From IMG/VR virus record IMGVR_UViG_3300025154_000049, positions 94,518 through 158,517 of that record: a stretch of DNA of 64,000 nt; one strand, 5' to 3'. Below the pieces are notes generated by a model, which did no database searches, had not been told where the DNA came from, and worked only from the letters and a program-made list of their open reading frames with translations. Shown piece after piece: positions 16,542-24,693 of the stretch; positions within the stretch are counted from its first letter, which is position 1, and each line of letters opens with the position of its first letter. Source of the stretch: a virus. The translations under genes and the position numbers were made by a program.

Positions 16542-16879
16542 TTTATTAATTCATCCATCATCTTTATACTGATTATCTCATCTATATTATCCAATTCAAA
16601 TATTTTAATGTCATAGCTTCTTAATCTAAATCCATACTCAAAATATCCTATCTTACCCTTAAATACGTCTATCAGGAGACCTTCTGTTAAAATAGTATTA
16701 TCCTGTCTGGGATTTCCGTAACGATATTCTCTCCATTTACTTTTCTTTCCTCCGCAGGTGTAAAAGAATCTATACTCAGGAAACTTGGAGAGAGAAGAAT
16801 CCCAATGATGCACTCCAGTTTTCTTATAACAGTATACTTTAAGGGGATTTAATTTTTCAGGAGGGTCTATAAGTCTCAT
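16538..16879 (-). CDS. MxEL-tagged small protein
   Basis: 113 aa ending KMMDELIK. Basic and aromatic in the middle (FFYTCGGKKSKWREYRYGNP). 4-bp overlaps on both sides. Confidence 0.75.
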   Translation of the reverse strand: MRLIDPPEKLNPLKVYCYKKTGVHHWDSSLSKFPEYRFFYTCGGKKSKWREYRYGNPRQDNTILTEGLLIDVFKGKIGYFEYGFRLRSYDIKIFELDNIDEIISIKMMDELIK

Positions 16880-17088
16880 TATTGGATTAACTCCTGCATA
16901 TACTTTCTAGCTTCCCTAAATTTATAGGATAATCTAAACCTATGGCACTTCTGGGCATTTCTTTCATATCTGGCATTATGGCAAGGCTCGGATTTACTTT
17001 CATTATGCTCACATATTCTACACGTCCTATAGATACATCTACTTGCATTACACTTAGCTTTTCCTCCGTTACAGTTTACACAACTCAT
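16879..17088 (-). CDS. MxEL-tagged Cys-rich protein
   Basis: 69 aa with ten Cys/His in CVNCNGGKAKCNASRC, CRICEH and CHRF; a zinc-binding fold is likely. It ends KYMQELIQ, so the tag is on a protein unlike the Tyr/Trp-rich family. Confidence 0.75.
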   Translation of the reverse strand: MSCVNCNGGKAKCNASRCIYRTCRICEHNESKSEPCHNARYERNAQKCHRFRLSYKFREARKYMQELIQ

Positions 17089-17348
17089 CCTATAAGTTCC
17101 TTTATCATTAGATGATTTTTATATTCAGTATAGGTCATACATTCGTAAGATATTAATCCCCCATCTTCAGAGTAGACATCAATTACCTCTTGTATACTTG
17201 TGTATCGGGTATCGTGAAACTTACCTTGGTAATTGTACAAAACATACAAATATTTACTCCTACTCTTCTGTTTATAAATAGCAACATCGTCAGCTTCATC
17301 ACTGCTGAACCAAGGAGCACGTACTCTTAATTTGTGATATACCGTCAT
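17085..17348 (-). CDS. MxEL-tagged small protein
   Basis: 87 aa ending HLMIKELIG. Tyr-rich centre (SKYLYVLYNYQGKFHDTRY). Confidence 0.75.
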   Translation of the reverse strand: MTVYHKLRVRAPWFSSDEADDVAIYKQKSRSKYLYVLYNYQGKFHDTRYTSIQEVIDVYSEDGGLISYECMTYTEYKNHLMIKELIG

Positions 17349-17659
17349 GATGTTAATTCTTCCATAGTACCCATCGTCAATACATAGTCGTCCAATTCTT
17401 CTTCACTATCAAATTCAAATAGCTTTACCCTAGAATCGTATACCTGTTCCTCTACGAACCATCTTTCTAATTCAGAAATTCCAGAGAACTCAGTTCTTCT
17501 AAACTTATCTGGTTTCGTTTGTTGTTTATAGAATACTTTACCTTTCTTACTTATCTTATAAGTAGCCCAAGTATTACCGCTAAGTATTCTACTATCGGGG
17601 CAATATATTAAAGTATAGGAATTTAATTTTAGAAATCCTCTTATCTTTATTTCTTTCAT
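17345..17659 (-). CDS. MxEL-tagged small protein, EFDS subtype
   Basis: 104 aa. Before the tail GTMEELTS it has KLFEFDSEEELDDYV, the helix shared by a subgroup (36988, 38818, 48997). Confidence 0.75.
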   Translation of the reverse strand: MKEIKIRGFLKLNSYTLIYCPDSRILSGNTWATYKISKKGKVFYKQQTKPDKFRRTEFSGISELERWFVEEQVYDSRVKLFEFDSEEELDDYVLTMGTMEELTS

Positions 17660-17877
17660 GATATGAGTTCTCTCATAGTTTTATAGTTATCTACCGCTTC
17701 CCAGAATTCCTCTTTGGTTATTTTAGTCCAATTCCTTTTAGCCAACTCACTGGAACCTGTTGTAGTTAGAGTATAATATTTTTTAGTAAATATCTCATTG
17801 ATATGATAGCTATGTGTTAGCCCCCAGTCATTTATTAAATGGACATATCCATAAGGGTCTCTGTAATACTCCGACAT
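17656..17877 (-). CDS. MxEL-tagged small protein
   Basis: 73 aa ending YKTMRELIS, with WTKITKEEFWEAVDN before it. It is the first gene downstream of the palindrome array 17892-17942. Confidence 0.75.
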   Translation of the reverse strand: MSEYYRDPYGYVHLINDWGLTHSYHINEIFTKKYYTLTTTGSSELAKRNWTKITKEEFWEAVDNYKTMRELIS

Positions 17878-17891
17878 TATTTCCTCTTAAT

Positions 17892-17909
17892 TGTAACCTA
17901 TAGGTTACA
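17892..17909. promoter_or_regulatory. Perfect palindromic operator, copy 1
   Basis: TGTAACCTATAGGTTACA, an 18-bp perfect palindrome, part of a 27-bp direct repeat, 15 bp before the 17877 start. Half-sites match those near many promoters in the window. Confidence 0.7.
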
Positions 17910-17924
17910 TTTTACTCTACTGAT

Positions 17925-17942
17925 TGTAACCTATAGGTTACA
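17925..17942. promoter_or_regulatory. Perfect palindromic operator, copy 2
   Basis: Second exact TGTAACCTATAGGTTACA, 33 bp from the first. Degenerate relatives (TCTATAGGTTATA; GATAGGTTATAA) follow up to 18001, making an array in a 127-bp gap between genes. Confidence 0.7.
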
Positions 17943-18004
17943 TTTTACTTTATTATCTATAGGTTATATTTATTATTTAAAAACATAATAGATAGGTTAT
18001 AATT

Positions 18005-18361
18005 TTAAGATACCAACTCCTTCATCATAAAGTAACTATTGTAGTGAGACTCGTTTTCAAACTCTAATAAGTCCATGTGAGGTTTTTCATAATAAACATG
18101 AGCGTACCCAAAATGCTTAGTTAGATAAGAAACCAGATGATTTACTTTTAAGCAATGCCATCTACCCTTATCGTCTTTAAGATAGATACCGCTCTTATCT
18201 CTTTTTATAGCCAATTCTTTAAAGTCGTCATTTTTAAATAATGTGGTAGGGAAAGCTATAGCATAGAATTTACCTTCCTTGAATAGCTCACTAGGAATTT
18301 TATAATTCTTAGTTATGTTAGATAGTTTAATCTTTTTGACTTTATTAGTAATTTTACTCAT
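18005..18361 (-). CDS. MxEL-tagged protein
   Basis: 118 aa from the ATG overlapping the upstream stop (ATGA). Basic N-terminal half (KITNKVKKIKLSNITKNYKI), tail YFMMKELVS. Confidence 0.75.
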   Translation of the reverse strand: MSKITNKVKKIKLSNITKNYKIPSELFKEGKFYAIAFPTTLFKNDDFKELAIKRDKSGIYLKDDKGRWHCLKVNHLVSYLTKHFGYAHVYYEKPHMDLLEFENESHYNSYFMMKELVS

Positions 18362-18594
18362 TCCGTTAGTTCCCGTATATGTTTCCACTTAGCCATACTT
18401 TCGTCATCTATCGTAAGACAATCATAGGGACAATGTTCTACTGCCTTTATTATCTTTAGTTCATTACCTTCTATGTTCTGCTCCTTTATCTCTATCAAGA
18501 AGAAAGAACGAGGGCTATCTATTAGAAAAACTTCAGGACAATAATACTCACAATGCTTACATAGTTGGCATTCATCTCCTATGTATATTATCAT
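18358..18594 (-). CDS. 4Fe-4S ferredoxin with MxEL tag
   Basis: 78 aa. CQLCKHCEYYCP and a later CPYDC give the C-x2-C-x2-4-C-P ... C-P arrangement of a single-cluster ferredoxin, with the conserved AVEHCP helix. The last residues HIRELTE are the tag. An electron carrier with the same terminal peptide as its neighbours is strong evidence that the tag is portable. Confidence 0.8.
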   Translation of the reverse strand: MIIYIGDECQLCKHCEYYCPEVFLIDSPRSFFLIEIKEQNIEGNELKIIKAVEHCPYDCLTIDDESMAKWKHIRELTE

Positions 18595-18941
18595 CTGACA
18601 AGTTCTTCCATAACTTTGATTTTATCTATCTCTTGCTGAATCATAAAATCGGGCATGTCGTGAAGTTTCTGAAAATCTTCTCCGCATAGATTATAAATTC
18701 GTTCTATTATCTTGAATTTTATTGCATCGGAAGTTATCCTAGATACATGAGAGTATAGAAAGGCTGTGCTTATACAATTAAATATCTCTTCCTCGTAGGT
18801 CTTCTGAACTATCAATTTTAATAGTTCAGTTCGTAAAGGGTCTGAAATACAATCATCTGTAAAGAATTCAATATTTATACTACATTGAATTTCACCATGT
18901 ATACTATTAGTTATTTCTATATCTATCCTTGGATTTATCAT
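18591..18941 (-). CDS. MxEL-tagged protein
   Basis: 116 aa ending KVMEELVR. Beta-rich N-terminus (RIDIEITNSIHGEIQCSINI) and helical rest. No known domain. Confidence 0.75.
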   Translation of the reverse strand: MINPRIDIEITNSIHGEIQCSINIEFFTDDCISDPLRTELLKLIVQKTYEEEIFNCISTAFLYSHVSRITSDAIKFKIIERIYNLCGEDFQKLHDMPDFMIQQEIDKIKVMEELVR

Positions 18942-18945
18942 GTTT

Positions 18946-19323
18946 CTATTTCATTCTTAAAACTAGAATTATTCCTGTAACTGTGAATATTGAGAAGAAG
19001 GCATACGAGAATAAAAACAATCCTACGGAGTTTATTAATCCTGAGGATATTCCCCAGAATAGAGACATTATAGGAAAGGCTATAAGAGCAATAATAGTAT
19101 ACACTATTCCAACAATCTTATGGGTTCTTATCTCATTTTTTATTCTTATTATTAGTTGTTCCTTAGAAGACCACCCATTTCCTACAAACCCTTCCACACT
19201 TTTAGCTATGGACAGAATCTTAAAAGCTTTCTCTTCTATTTTCTTTTCGTCTACAATTTTGGATTTCAGAAATTCCATTATTTCTGCTATTTTTTGTACT
19301 ACTATTAAAGATAGTTTAATCAT
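18946..19323 (-). CDS. Membrane protein, two or three helices
   Basis: 125 aa. Helical soluble N-terminus (to about residue 70), then hydrophobic helices near 75-95 and 100-122. Not tagged. First gene behind the promoter 19353. Confidence 0.7.
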   Translation of the reverse strand: MIKLSLIVVQKIAEIMEFLKSKIVDEKKIEEKAFKILSIAKSVEGFVGNGWSSKEQLIIRIKNEIRTHKIVGIVYTIIALIAFPIMSLFWGISSGLINSVGLFLFSYAFFSIFTVTGIILVLRMK

Positions 19324-19352
19324 TTTATTCTCCTTTTTAATTACCTACCTAC

Positions 19353-19381
19353 ATAATATCATAAATGTTATTATTTATCAA
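19353..19381 (-). promoter_or_regulatory. Sigma70-type promoter
   Basis: TTGATA, 17 bp, TATTAT, preceded by CAC as at several other promoters here. Confidence 0.65.
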
Positions 19382-19393
19382 GTGTCTTCGAGA

Positions 19394-19636
19394 TTAATTA
19401 CTTAACTCTAACATGACTAAAATACTTTCTAGTTCATCTAAACTTTCAAATTCTTTTATTATATTACATCTCCAATCCTTTTTAATAGTTGATAACACGT
19501 CTTCTCTACTTTGACCCTCTAATAAAGTATTTGCTTCCTTATTTAAACCAACATCTAATGCTAAATAAACCTTGTTATCTTTAAATTCATAAACAACCAT
19601 AGCATCATTTAACCAACCTGTTAGTAAATAGCTCAT
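19394..19636 (-). CDS. MxEL-tagged small protein
   Basis: 80 aa ending LVMLELSN, preceded by IIKEFESLDELESI. Last gene of its run, followed by a promoter rather than a start codon. Confidence 0.75.
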   Translation of the reverse strand: MSYLLTGWLNDAMVVYEFKDNKVYLALDVGLNKEANTLLEGQSREDVLSTIKKDWRCNIIKEFESLDELESILVMLELSN

Positions 19637-19899
19637 AGTGTCAATTCTTTCATTACATAGTATTTAAATATACATTCTTCAATTTCTTCCTTAGCTAGGA
19701 AAGACCAATCTATTAGTTGTTCCAAGCTTCGTTTACCATTACCACATTCAAGTAATTTATCTAGTCTTTCATCAGAAATACTCCAATTATTTTTACCTAA
19801 ATAACACGACAATATCCCAGACCAAACATTTAATCTATAAAAGGACTTATAATTATAACCATTGTCAAATAAATAATATACGTAGTCTATAGGTTTCAT
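19633..19899 (-). CDS. MxEL-tagged small protein
   Basis: 88 aa ending YYVMKELTL. N-terminus DYVYYLFDNGYNYKSFYRL is Tyr-rich. Confidence 0.75.
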   Translation of the reverse strand: MKPIDYVYYLFDNGYNYKSFYRLNVWSGILSCYLGKNNWSISDERLDKLLECGNGKRSLEQLIDWSFLAKEEIEECIFKYYVMKELTL

Positions 19900-20135
19900 A
19901 AAGTTAGTTCCAACATAGTAAGCATGATATTTACTCTATTCTCATCTTCTATTACTTCTCTTTTAATACCCTTTTTAGCCAGATATAACATATCATCATA
20001 AGATTTTACCCACATTCCATCATCCTGCAATTTTTTATTAGAATAACGCTCAAAGAATACATATTTACCTTTTTCGTAAAAATATGTAGTATGCTTGATT
20101 CCTTCTATTATTTCTATAGTAATAAATCTTCTCAT
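19896..20135 (-). CDS. MxEL-tagged small protein
   Basis: 79 aa ending NIMLTMLELTL. Beta-rich start (FITIEIIEGIKHTTYFYEKG). Confidence 0.75.
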   Translation of the reverse strand: MRRFITIEIIEGIKHTTYFYEKGKYVFFERYSNKKLQDDGMWVKSYDDMLYLAKKGIKREVIEDENRVNIMLTMLELTL

Positions 20136-20365
20136 TTTATCATCTTATTCAAATTATCTAACAAGGATTTTATAACTGGGTCTTCATCTCTTTCGTTATC
20201 ATTTTCTTGAATTAATTCTTTCATCATATCTGTTTTCAGCTTGATATTCTTCTCCCTAATATCGATATAGATATTTATAACGAGGGGTACCCCAACACAA
20301 GCCAATGTCATTATTATATAAACAGCAACTCCTATTCCGAAAGCTTCCATCATCTCCAATACCAC
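20132..20365 (-). CDS. Membrane protein with internal MxEL motif
   Basis: 77 aa. One transmembrane helix (about 9-32), then DMMKELIQENDNERDEDPVI and 13 more residues: the motif is internal, about 30 residues from the end, so it does not serve as the next gene's ribosome site. Confidence 0.75.
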   Translation of the reverse strand: MVLEMMEAFGIGVAVYIIMTLACVGVPLVINIYIDIREKNIKLKTDMMKELIQENDNERDEDPVIKSLLDNLNKMIK

Positions 20366-20631
20366 TCATCCCAGACTTCTGATTCGTCTTGTGTCAATTC
20401 ATTCATCATTCTTCTCTTAAGCATATCATTTTTGTATTTTCTTTCTTGTATCCAAAAATTAAGCATACTTATTCCCACAGTAGTAAAACATACTACCCAA
20501 GCCCCTATATGAGCTTTTTCACTATGCAGAGAATTAAGATATGCTATTATGGTACAACTAATAACACATTGTATTAAATTACCGTATTTCTTTATTTTTT
20601 CAATTTGTTTTTCGTTGAAAGTTCGTAACAT
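20350..20631 (-). CDS. Two-helix membrane protein with internal MxEL motif
   Basis: 93 aa. Hydrophobic helices near 18-34 and 42-60, then RRMMNELTQDESEVWDEWYWR. The motif sits at the membrane-proximal cytoplasmic face as in the 20132 protein, suggesting a pair. Confidence 0.75.
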   Translation of the reverse strand: MLRTFNEKQIEKIKKYGNLIQCVISCTIIAYLNSLHSEKAHIGAWVVCFTTVGISMLNFWIQERKYKNDMLKRRMMNELTQDESEVWDEWYWR

Positions 20632-20891
20632 GTTTTAATTAATTCTAACTCCTTCTGTTTTTTCTCATAAAGGTATTTAATAAATTCCAGAGTATTTTTA
20701 TCACTTGAAACTATGTTGACGTGAATACCAAATCCATCCGAACAAAATGGTTCGTAGTCATAAACCACATAACTATTGTATTTACTTTTCCATTCAACTT
20801 TTTCTATACTTGCATTTTCTTGACCCACTAGATTAATCAAATCATCAAGAACTTTCTTATCGGGCACTTCAATTTCTAAACTATGTGTCAT
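20592..20891 (-). CDS. Hypothetical protein
   Basis: 99 aa. Alpha/beta (SLEIEVPDKKVLDDLINLVG). The end has TCYELSTKNKLKK, at best a decayed tag. First gene after a hairpin leader and promoter. Confidence 0.7.
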   Translation of the reverse strand: MTHSLEIEVPDKKVLDDLINLVGQENASIEKVEWKSKYNSYVVYDYEPFCSDGFGIHVNIVSSDKNTLEFIKYLYEKKQKELELIKTCYELSTKNKLKK

Positions 20892-20935
20892 TTAAATACC
20901 TCTTATCTCATATACCTTTTTGAATATAAGATATA

Positions 20936-20982
20936 GGATACGAAAGAATAGCTCCTACTATATGAGGTATCGTTGCGTATCC
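20936..20982 (-). other. Hairpin in a 5' leader
   Basis: GGATACG...CGTATCC (7 bp) encloses a 33-nt loop region, between the promoter 20997-21025 and the 20891 start. Could be an RNA control element. Confidence 0.45.
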
Positions 20983-20996
20983 CCTACCTATTTATA

Positions 20997-21032
20997 ATAC
21001 TACCATAAAAAGAGAGAGCCGTCAAGACTCTC
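20997..21032 (-). promoter_or_regulatory. Composite terminator-promoter
   Basis: Hairpin GAGAGTC-TTGAC-GGCTCTC with TCTTTTT tail; TTGACG in the loop, 17 bp, TAGTAT. TGTAAC lies next to the 21061 stop. Confidence 0.75.
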
Positions 21033-21060
21033 ACTGTAAATATTAAATTATTGTTACAAT

Positions 21061-21309
21061 TTATTTTAATGTGGCTATTCGGGAACCATCACTGAAACCA
21101 AATTTCTTTTCTTCATTATTCTTAGTTGCTTCTTCGACTTGTCTTTTCTCTGCCTTCTCCGCAAAGAAAATCATTTCGTCTAACAACTGTTCCGCATATC
21201 CTCCCTCTTTAGCCTCTAGTAGCCACTTTGAAATTTTCTTATCATAAGCTTCAATCTCGCTGGAAGCTCTGAATTCTAATATTCCTTTTAGAAAATCCGA
21301 CAATTCCAA
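21061..21309 (-). CDS. Hypothetical helical protein
   Basis: 82 aa, charged and helical (IEAYDKKISKWLLEAKEGGY). Distal gene of the GroES operon. Function unknown. Confidence 0.7.
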   Translation of the reverse strand: MELSDFLKGILEFRASSEIEAYDKKISKWLLEAKEGGYAEQLLDEMIFFAEKAEKRQVEEATKNNEEKKFGFSDGSRIATLK

Positions 21310-21315
21310 TCTCCT

Positions 21316-21582
21316 TTAACTATTAATCTGTTTCAATTCTTTTGGAGGATTTTTAAGAGTCTCCAGTTTTGTACTGTATCTGTTGAAGGGGTGAGAACGA
21401 AACACAGTCTTACCTTCTTTAAGTTCTTCCACATTATCTATCTTAGTGAATCTTGTCCAAGTACCATCACTATTTTCATAGATAACCATGTCGTCGAGAT
21501 TTTCTTCTAATCTTGATTTTTCTTCTCCGAGTTTATCCATCTCATCTTTTATTTGTTTTAATCTTTCAACTTTATCTTTCAT
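21316..21582 (-). CDS. Coiled-coil small protein
   Basis: 88 aa. Residues 1-30 (VERLKQIKDEMDKLGEEKSR) are a coiled coil; the rest is beta-rich. Its start overlaps the upstream stop. Confidence 0.7.
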   Translation of the reverse strand: MKDKVERLKQIKDEMDKLGEEKSRLEENLDDMVIYENSDGTWTRFTKIDNVEELKEGKTVFRSHPFNRYSTKLETLKNPPKELKQINS

Positions 21583-21724
21583 GTTCTTCCTCTACTTTTT
21601 TGTAGGGTTTGCTTCCGAGCATCTTATGAAATAACCAAGGAGCTAGACCCCAAGGTAAACTTATTTTATAAAATTCACAAAAGTCCCAAATATATGACCA
21701 GATATTATTCTTAAAAGTAAACAT
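21572..21724 (-). CDS. Small aromatic protein
   Basis: 50 aa. ATG overlaps the GroES stop (TAATG). Contains WSYIWDFCEFYKISLPWGLA; too short and polar to be sure it is membrane-bound. Confidence 0.65.
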   Translation of the reverse strand: MFTFKNNIWSYIWDFCEFYKISLPWGLAPWLFHKMLGSKPYKKVEEEHER

Positions 21725-22023
21725 TAATCTCTTAATATTCCTATAATATCTCTTTCAGTAATAATCTTATATGGTTTATGGTCTACTTTTATTTCAACAC
21801 CAGCCATTCTATTAAATACAACTGTATCTCCTACCGAGACTTCAGGTTCAATTCTAGCACCATTGCTAAGAACTAGACCAGTTCCTACAGCTATAACTTT
21901 AGCTTTCTGAGTTGTTTCTCTTTTATTTGTAGATTCTGGTAGAACAATTCCACCTTGGGAGACAGCTTCGCCATCAAAAGGTTCAATAATAATTCTATCA
22001 CCTATTGGTTGTAATTCTGACAT
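21724..22023 (-). CDS. groES: GroES-type co-chaperonin
   Basis: 99 aa, the usual length. Contains IGDRIIIEPF, the mobile loop GGIVLPES, AKVIAVGTG, and VGDTVVFNRMAG. It would cap host GroEL and may adapt it to phage proteins, as gp31 does in T4. No groEL is in this window. Confidence 0.95.
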   Translation of the reverse strand: MSELQPIGDRIIIEPFDGEAVSQGGIVLPESTNKRETTQKAKVIAVGTGLVLSNGARIEPEVSVGDTVVFNRMAGVEIKVDHKPYKIITERDIIGILRD

Positions 22024-22055
22024 AGTAATTTCCTTTCATACTAATATACTTCTAC

Positions 22056-22084
22056 ATTATACCATTTTGTGATTCTATTGTCAA
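22056..22084 (-). promoter_or_regulatory. Consensus sigma70-type promoter
   Basis: TTGACA, 17 bp, TATAAT with TGG before the -10, upstream of groES. Confidence 0.85.
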
Positions 22085-22086
22085 TC

Positions 22087-22476
22087 CTATAATTCTTCTA
22101 TCTTTAGTTTAAATTTTTCTTCAAACCAATCAGCAAATATTCTTCTATGACAAAATTTATTCTTACCCTCATAGCAAAGAAAAAGATAAAGAGTTTTCTC
22201 CTTGTGCATTTGTTTTATTATATTTAATACTGCTCTGCCATCAGTAGAAGTTTCAAAATATTTTTCAATTCCTTTTATATACATTTCTTTAAATTTATCT
22301 TTATTTATTGCTTCTGCTTTATGTAGATTAAATAAGGTTTCAGAAGGGTATAAACAGGGAAGTTTCCTAGCTTTATCTGTAATTTCTCCTCTAGGGAAAG
22401 TCCTAGAAATTATAAATAATATTGTTTCTTTTGGAAATTTTCTCCAGTTAGCGTAATAGGATGTACAGATAGTCAT
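22087..22476 (-). CDS. DUF488-family protein
   Basis: 129 aa. The C-terminal LCYEGKNKFCHRRIFADW is the DUF488 signature (CYE...CHR). Family members are small, often stress- or defence-linked, with unclear chemistry. Ends KLKIEEL, not counted as a tag. Confidence 0.75.
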   Translation of the reverse strand: MTICTSYYANWRKFPKETILFIISRTFPRGEITDKARKLPCLYPSETLFNLHKAEAINKDKFKEMYIKGIEKYFETSTDGRAVLNIIKQMHKEKTLYLFLCYEGKNKFCHRRIFADWFEEKFKLKIEEL

Positions 22477-22479
22477 GGA

Positions 22480-22728
22480 TTAGTCCTTATGAAATTTATT
22501 ACAATTACCACAATATTTATGTTGTACGTCCATTGGATGATAAGAAGTTTTATTGCAGATTAGACAAGTTATCCTAGGCATAAATCTTAGGGTAGAACCT
22601 GCCATATCTATGAAATATGTTTTTTTATTTTCCACAGCTCTTCTCCTAGGAATATTATATATCCACGATATTAGATATAAAAATGATATAGAAAATATTA
22701 ATAAGAATAGTATAAAACTAGATATCAT
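22480..22728 (-). CDS. Membrane-anchored zinc-ribbon protein
   Basis: 82 aa. N-terminal transmembrane helix (about 3-24), then a C-terminal ribbon CLICNKT...CGNC. Not tagged. Confidence 0.7.
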   Translation of the reverse strand: MISSFILFLLIFSISFLYLISWIYNIPRRRAVENKKTYFIDMAGSTLRFMPRITCLICNKTSYHPMDVQHKYCGNCNKFHKD

Positions 22729-22928
22729 GATACTAACTCCCTTAATGTCATATAAGATAAGAAATGGTCTTCATCTATTTCCTCTAACGACGTATAGGCT
22801 GATTTCATTGGTATACCAGAATGCTCCCAACTATGTTTAACTTCGTCCCAAAAGTATAGAAATCCAGTTGGAGAAGTCCTATAATAGGAGGAGCCTAAAT
22901 TAGTTGTATATTTAAAATATTTAGCCAC
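22725..22928 (-). CDS. MxEL-tagged small protein
   Basis: 67 aa. Starts AKYFKYTTNLGSSYYR, ends YMTLRELVS: a short typical member of the Tyr-rich family. Confidence 0.75.
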   Translation of the reverse strand: MAKYFKYTTNLGSSYYRTSPTGFLYFWDEVKHSWEHSGIPMKSAYTSLEEIDEDHFLSYMTLRELVS

Positions 22929-23211
22929 TCACAAGTTCTCTCATTATTTTTAATTTTTCTATATCATGAGTATTGTCTATTATTTTATAACCCATGTGAA
23001 CTTCTAAAAAATTTCTTTTACCATAATTTTTAATATCACCGTTATGATTAATTATATACCAACCATTAGATGTATAGTTTCCAGTATAACTACTTACATT
23101 ACATTTAATTAACCTAGCTAAATAATTTCCTTCTATCTTAATTATCATGACTTTACCATCTGGGTCATGAACTAAGTAGAAAGGTTTTCTTCTAAGACTT
23201 TCATCAGGCAT
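22921..23211 (-). CDS. MxEL-tagged small protein
   Basis: 96 aa ending KIMRELVSG. 8-bp overlap with the next gene. Confidence 0.75.
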   Translation of the reverse strand: MPDESLRRKPFYLVHDPDGKVMIIKIEGNYLARLIKCNVSSYTGNYTSNGWYIINHNGDIKNYGKRNFLEVHMGYKIIDNTHDIEKLKIMRELVSG

Positions 23212-23470
23212 TTATATCACCTACTAATTCTTTCATAGCATGATAAGCTCGTATCTCATCTTTACACTGTTCTCTTGTAAGTTCTACAACGTGTCTATCT
23301 CCGAGAGGAGGAACACTATGAAAAGAAGTACACCAGCCGTTTAAATCATAACGATACATCATAGTATCAAATATCTTAGGATACTTTTCTCGGTCGTCTG
23401 GATAAATCATATAATATTCCCAGATACCCCAGATGGTACAATATCTTTTACAGAATCTAACTCTGTCCAT
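23204..23470 (-). CDS. MxEL-tagged small protein
   Basis: 88 aa ending AMKELVGDINA, i.e. the tag plus three residues. Arg/Tyr/Trp-rich N-terminus. Confidence 0.75.
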   Translation of the reverse strand: MDRVRFCKRYCTIWGIWEYYMIYPDDREKYPKIFDTMMYRYDLNGWCTSFHSVPPLGDRHVVELTREQCKDEIRAYHAMKELVGDINA

Positions 23471-23987
23471 CTTTTTTCTTTCTAGTTCTTTTAGGCTTAG
23501 GAGGATTATCTCTTTTCCAAAGATACTCTGACAAAGAATAATAATCTCTACAGTATACTTGGTCTGGGTCTATTTCTTTCTTTTCACAATCTTTTATAAA
23601 TTCTTTAATACAATTTTCATAAAATTGAAATTCTCTGGGATATTTCTCTTGTTTATATCTAAACATTTCTATGTGGGTGGGAATTTTAACATCTATTGGT
23701 TTTGCATCCATTATTATTTCCACTTCGACTATTTCTAGTTCATCTGCTTTGTAATAATGAGTAGGAGTAGCATAGTCAGCATTATACCACTCAGTAGAGT
23801 TATGTCTTACCCATTCTGCATGTTCAGGAGTCATAGACATCCAACAATTTATATTGTCATTATCCACTTCTAGGATATATTGAAATTCTCCACAGAAATC
23901 TCCTCCTTCGTTAGAGGATAATCTTACTTTTAAGAATTCGTTCTTAGCTTTATGTCTTAATCTATATTCTTTCACGGTTCCTGCCAA
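23457..23987 (-). CDS. Hypothetical protein
   Basis: 176 aa, with a basic C-terminus (PPKPKRTRKKKDG). No tag and no recognised domain. Confidence 0.7.
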   Translation of the reverse strand: MAGTVKEYRLRHKAKNEFLKVRLSSNEGGDFCGEFQYILEVDNDNINCWMSMTPEHAEWVRHNSTEWYNADYATPTHYYKADELEIVEVEIIMDAKPIDVKIPTHIEMFRYKQEKYPREFQFYENCIKEFIKDCEKKEIDPDQVYCRDYYSLSEYLWKRDNPPKPKRTRKKKDGQS

Positions 23988-24082
23988 TCTTCACAAAACT
24001 CTTGTTCTGGGTCAGTAACATTGTCGCCCACAGAACAAGTACCATCTAAATAGTATTTACAATTTTTACAACAAAGTTTCAT
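23972..24082 (-). CDS. Small Cys-rich protein
   Basis: 36 aa. CCKNCKYYLDGTC and a later C give a four-Cys metal site typical of tiny phage and clostridial proteins. Overlaps the next start. Confidence 0.75.
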   Translation of the reverse strand: MKLCCKNCKYYLDGTCSVGDNVTDPEQEFCEDWQEP

Positions 24083-24083
24083 A

Positions 24084-24290
24084 CTATTCCTTGTAAGTAA
24101 TAAAGAAAGTTACGATATAGGAGTTAGCTTGATTGTAAGGAGATTTAATTCCTTCTATATTACTTTGTATTCCCAGTATCGATTCCTCTGGGATATTAAA
24201 TCTAGTTAATATTTCGTTCAAAGTCTCCGTAAGATTTTCATTATTAACATGATTCTTTACATTTACCGCTTCTTTTACAACTTTAATCAC
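24084..24290 (-). CDS. Hypothetical protein
   Basis: 68 aa; an ACT-like alpha/beta outline (VNNENLTETLNEILTRFNI then SYIVTFFITYKE). Function unknown. Confidence 0.7.
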   Translation of the reverse strand: MIKVVKEAVNVKNHVNNENLTETLNEILTRFNIPEESILGIQSNIEGIKSPYNQANSYIVTFFITYKE

Positions 24291-24505
24291 AGGGTCTCCT
24301 CTATTAATTCACTCATAACTCTTTGTACATCACGTTTTTCATATTGAGATGCTTTGATATCTACTACCTCATCGAGAATTCCATACATCCACATTTCATT
24401 AAACAAGTCTAATCCATAATAATCGAGCTGGTATCTCATAGCTTCTGCTATGTGTTCTTTTTCTCTTGGAGGAAGAGTTTTATAATCTTCAGAGAAACTA
24501 TTCAT
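24287..24505 (-). CDS. MxEL-tagged helical protein
   Basis: 72 aa from the ATG 2 bp past the upstream stop; the longer frame would overlap a membrane-protein gene. Helical, ending VMSELIEETL. Confidence 0.7.
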   Translation of the reverse strand: MNSFSEDYKTLPPREKEHIAEAMRYQLDYYGLDLFNEMWMYGILDEVVDIKASQYEKRDVQRVMSELIEETL

Positions 24506-24506
24506 A

Positions 24507-24668
24507 TTACTTATTGTGATTAACGGTAACACTATAACTAAACATCTCCGATAGAACAAACATTGCTAAGAAGGGATGTAAGTTAAAATAATGGAATAGT
24601 CCATTTACTGTTAAACCATTAAAACTTAAAGTACTGTCAAATGCTATTATCAACAATAAGATAAACAT
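24507..24668 (-). CDS. Small hydrophobic protein
   Basis: 53 aa with one N-terminal transmembrane segment (FILLLIIAF) and a second hydrophobic stretch (FLAMFVLSEMF). First gene after the promoter 24698. Confidence 0.65.
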   Translation of the reverse strand: MFILLLIIAFDSTLSFNGLTVNGLFHYFNLHPFLAMFVLSEMFSYSVTVNHNK

Positions 24669-24693
24669 TTTTACTCCTTTTAATTAGTACTCT

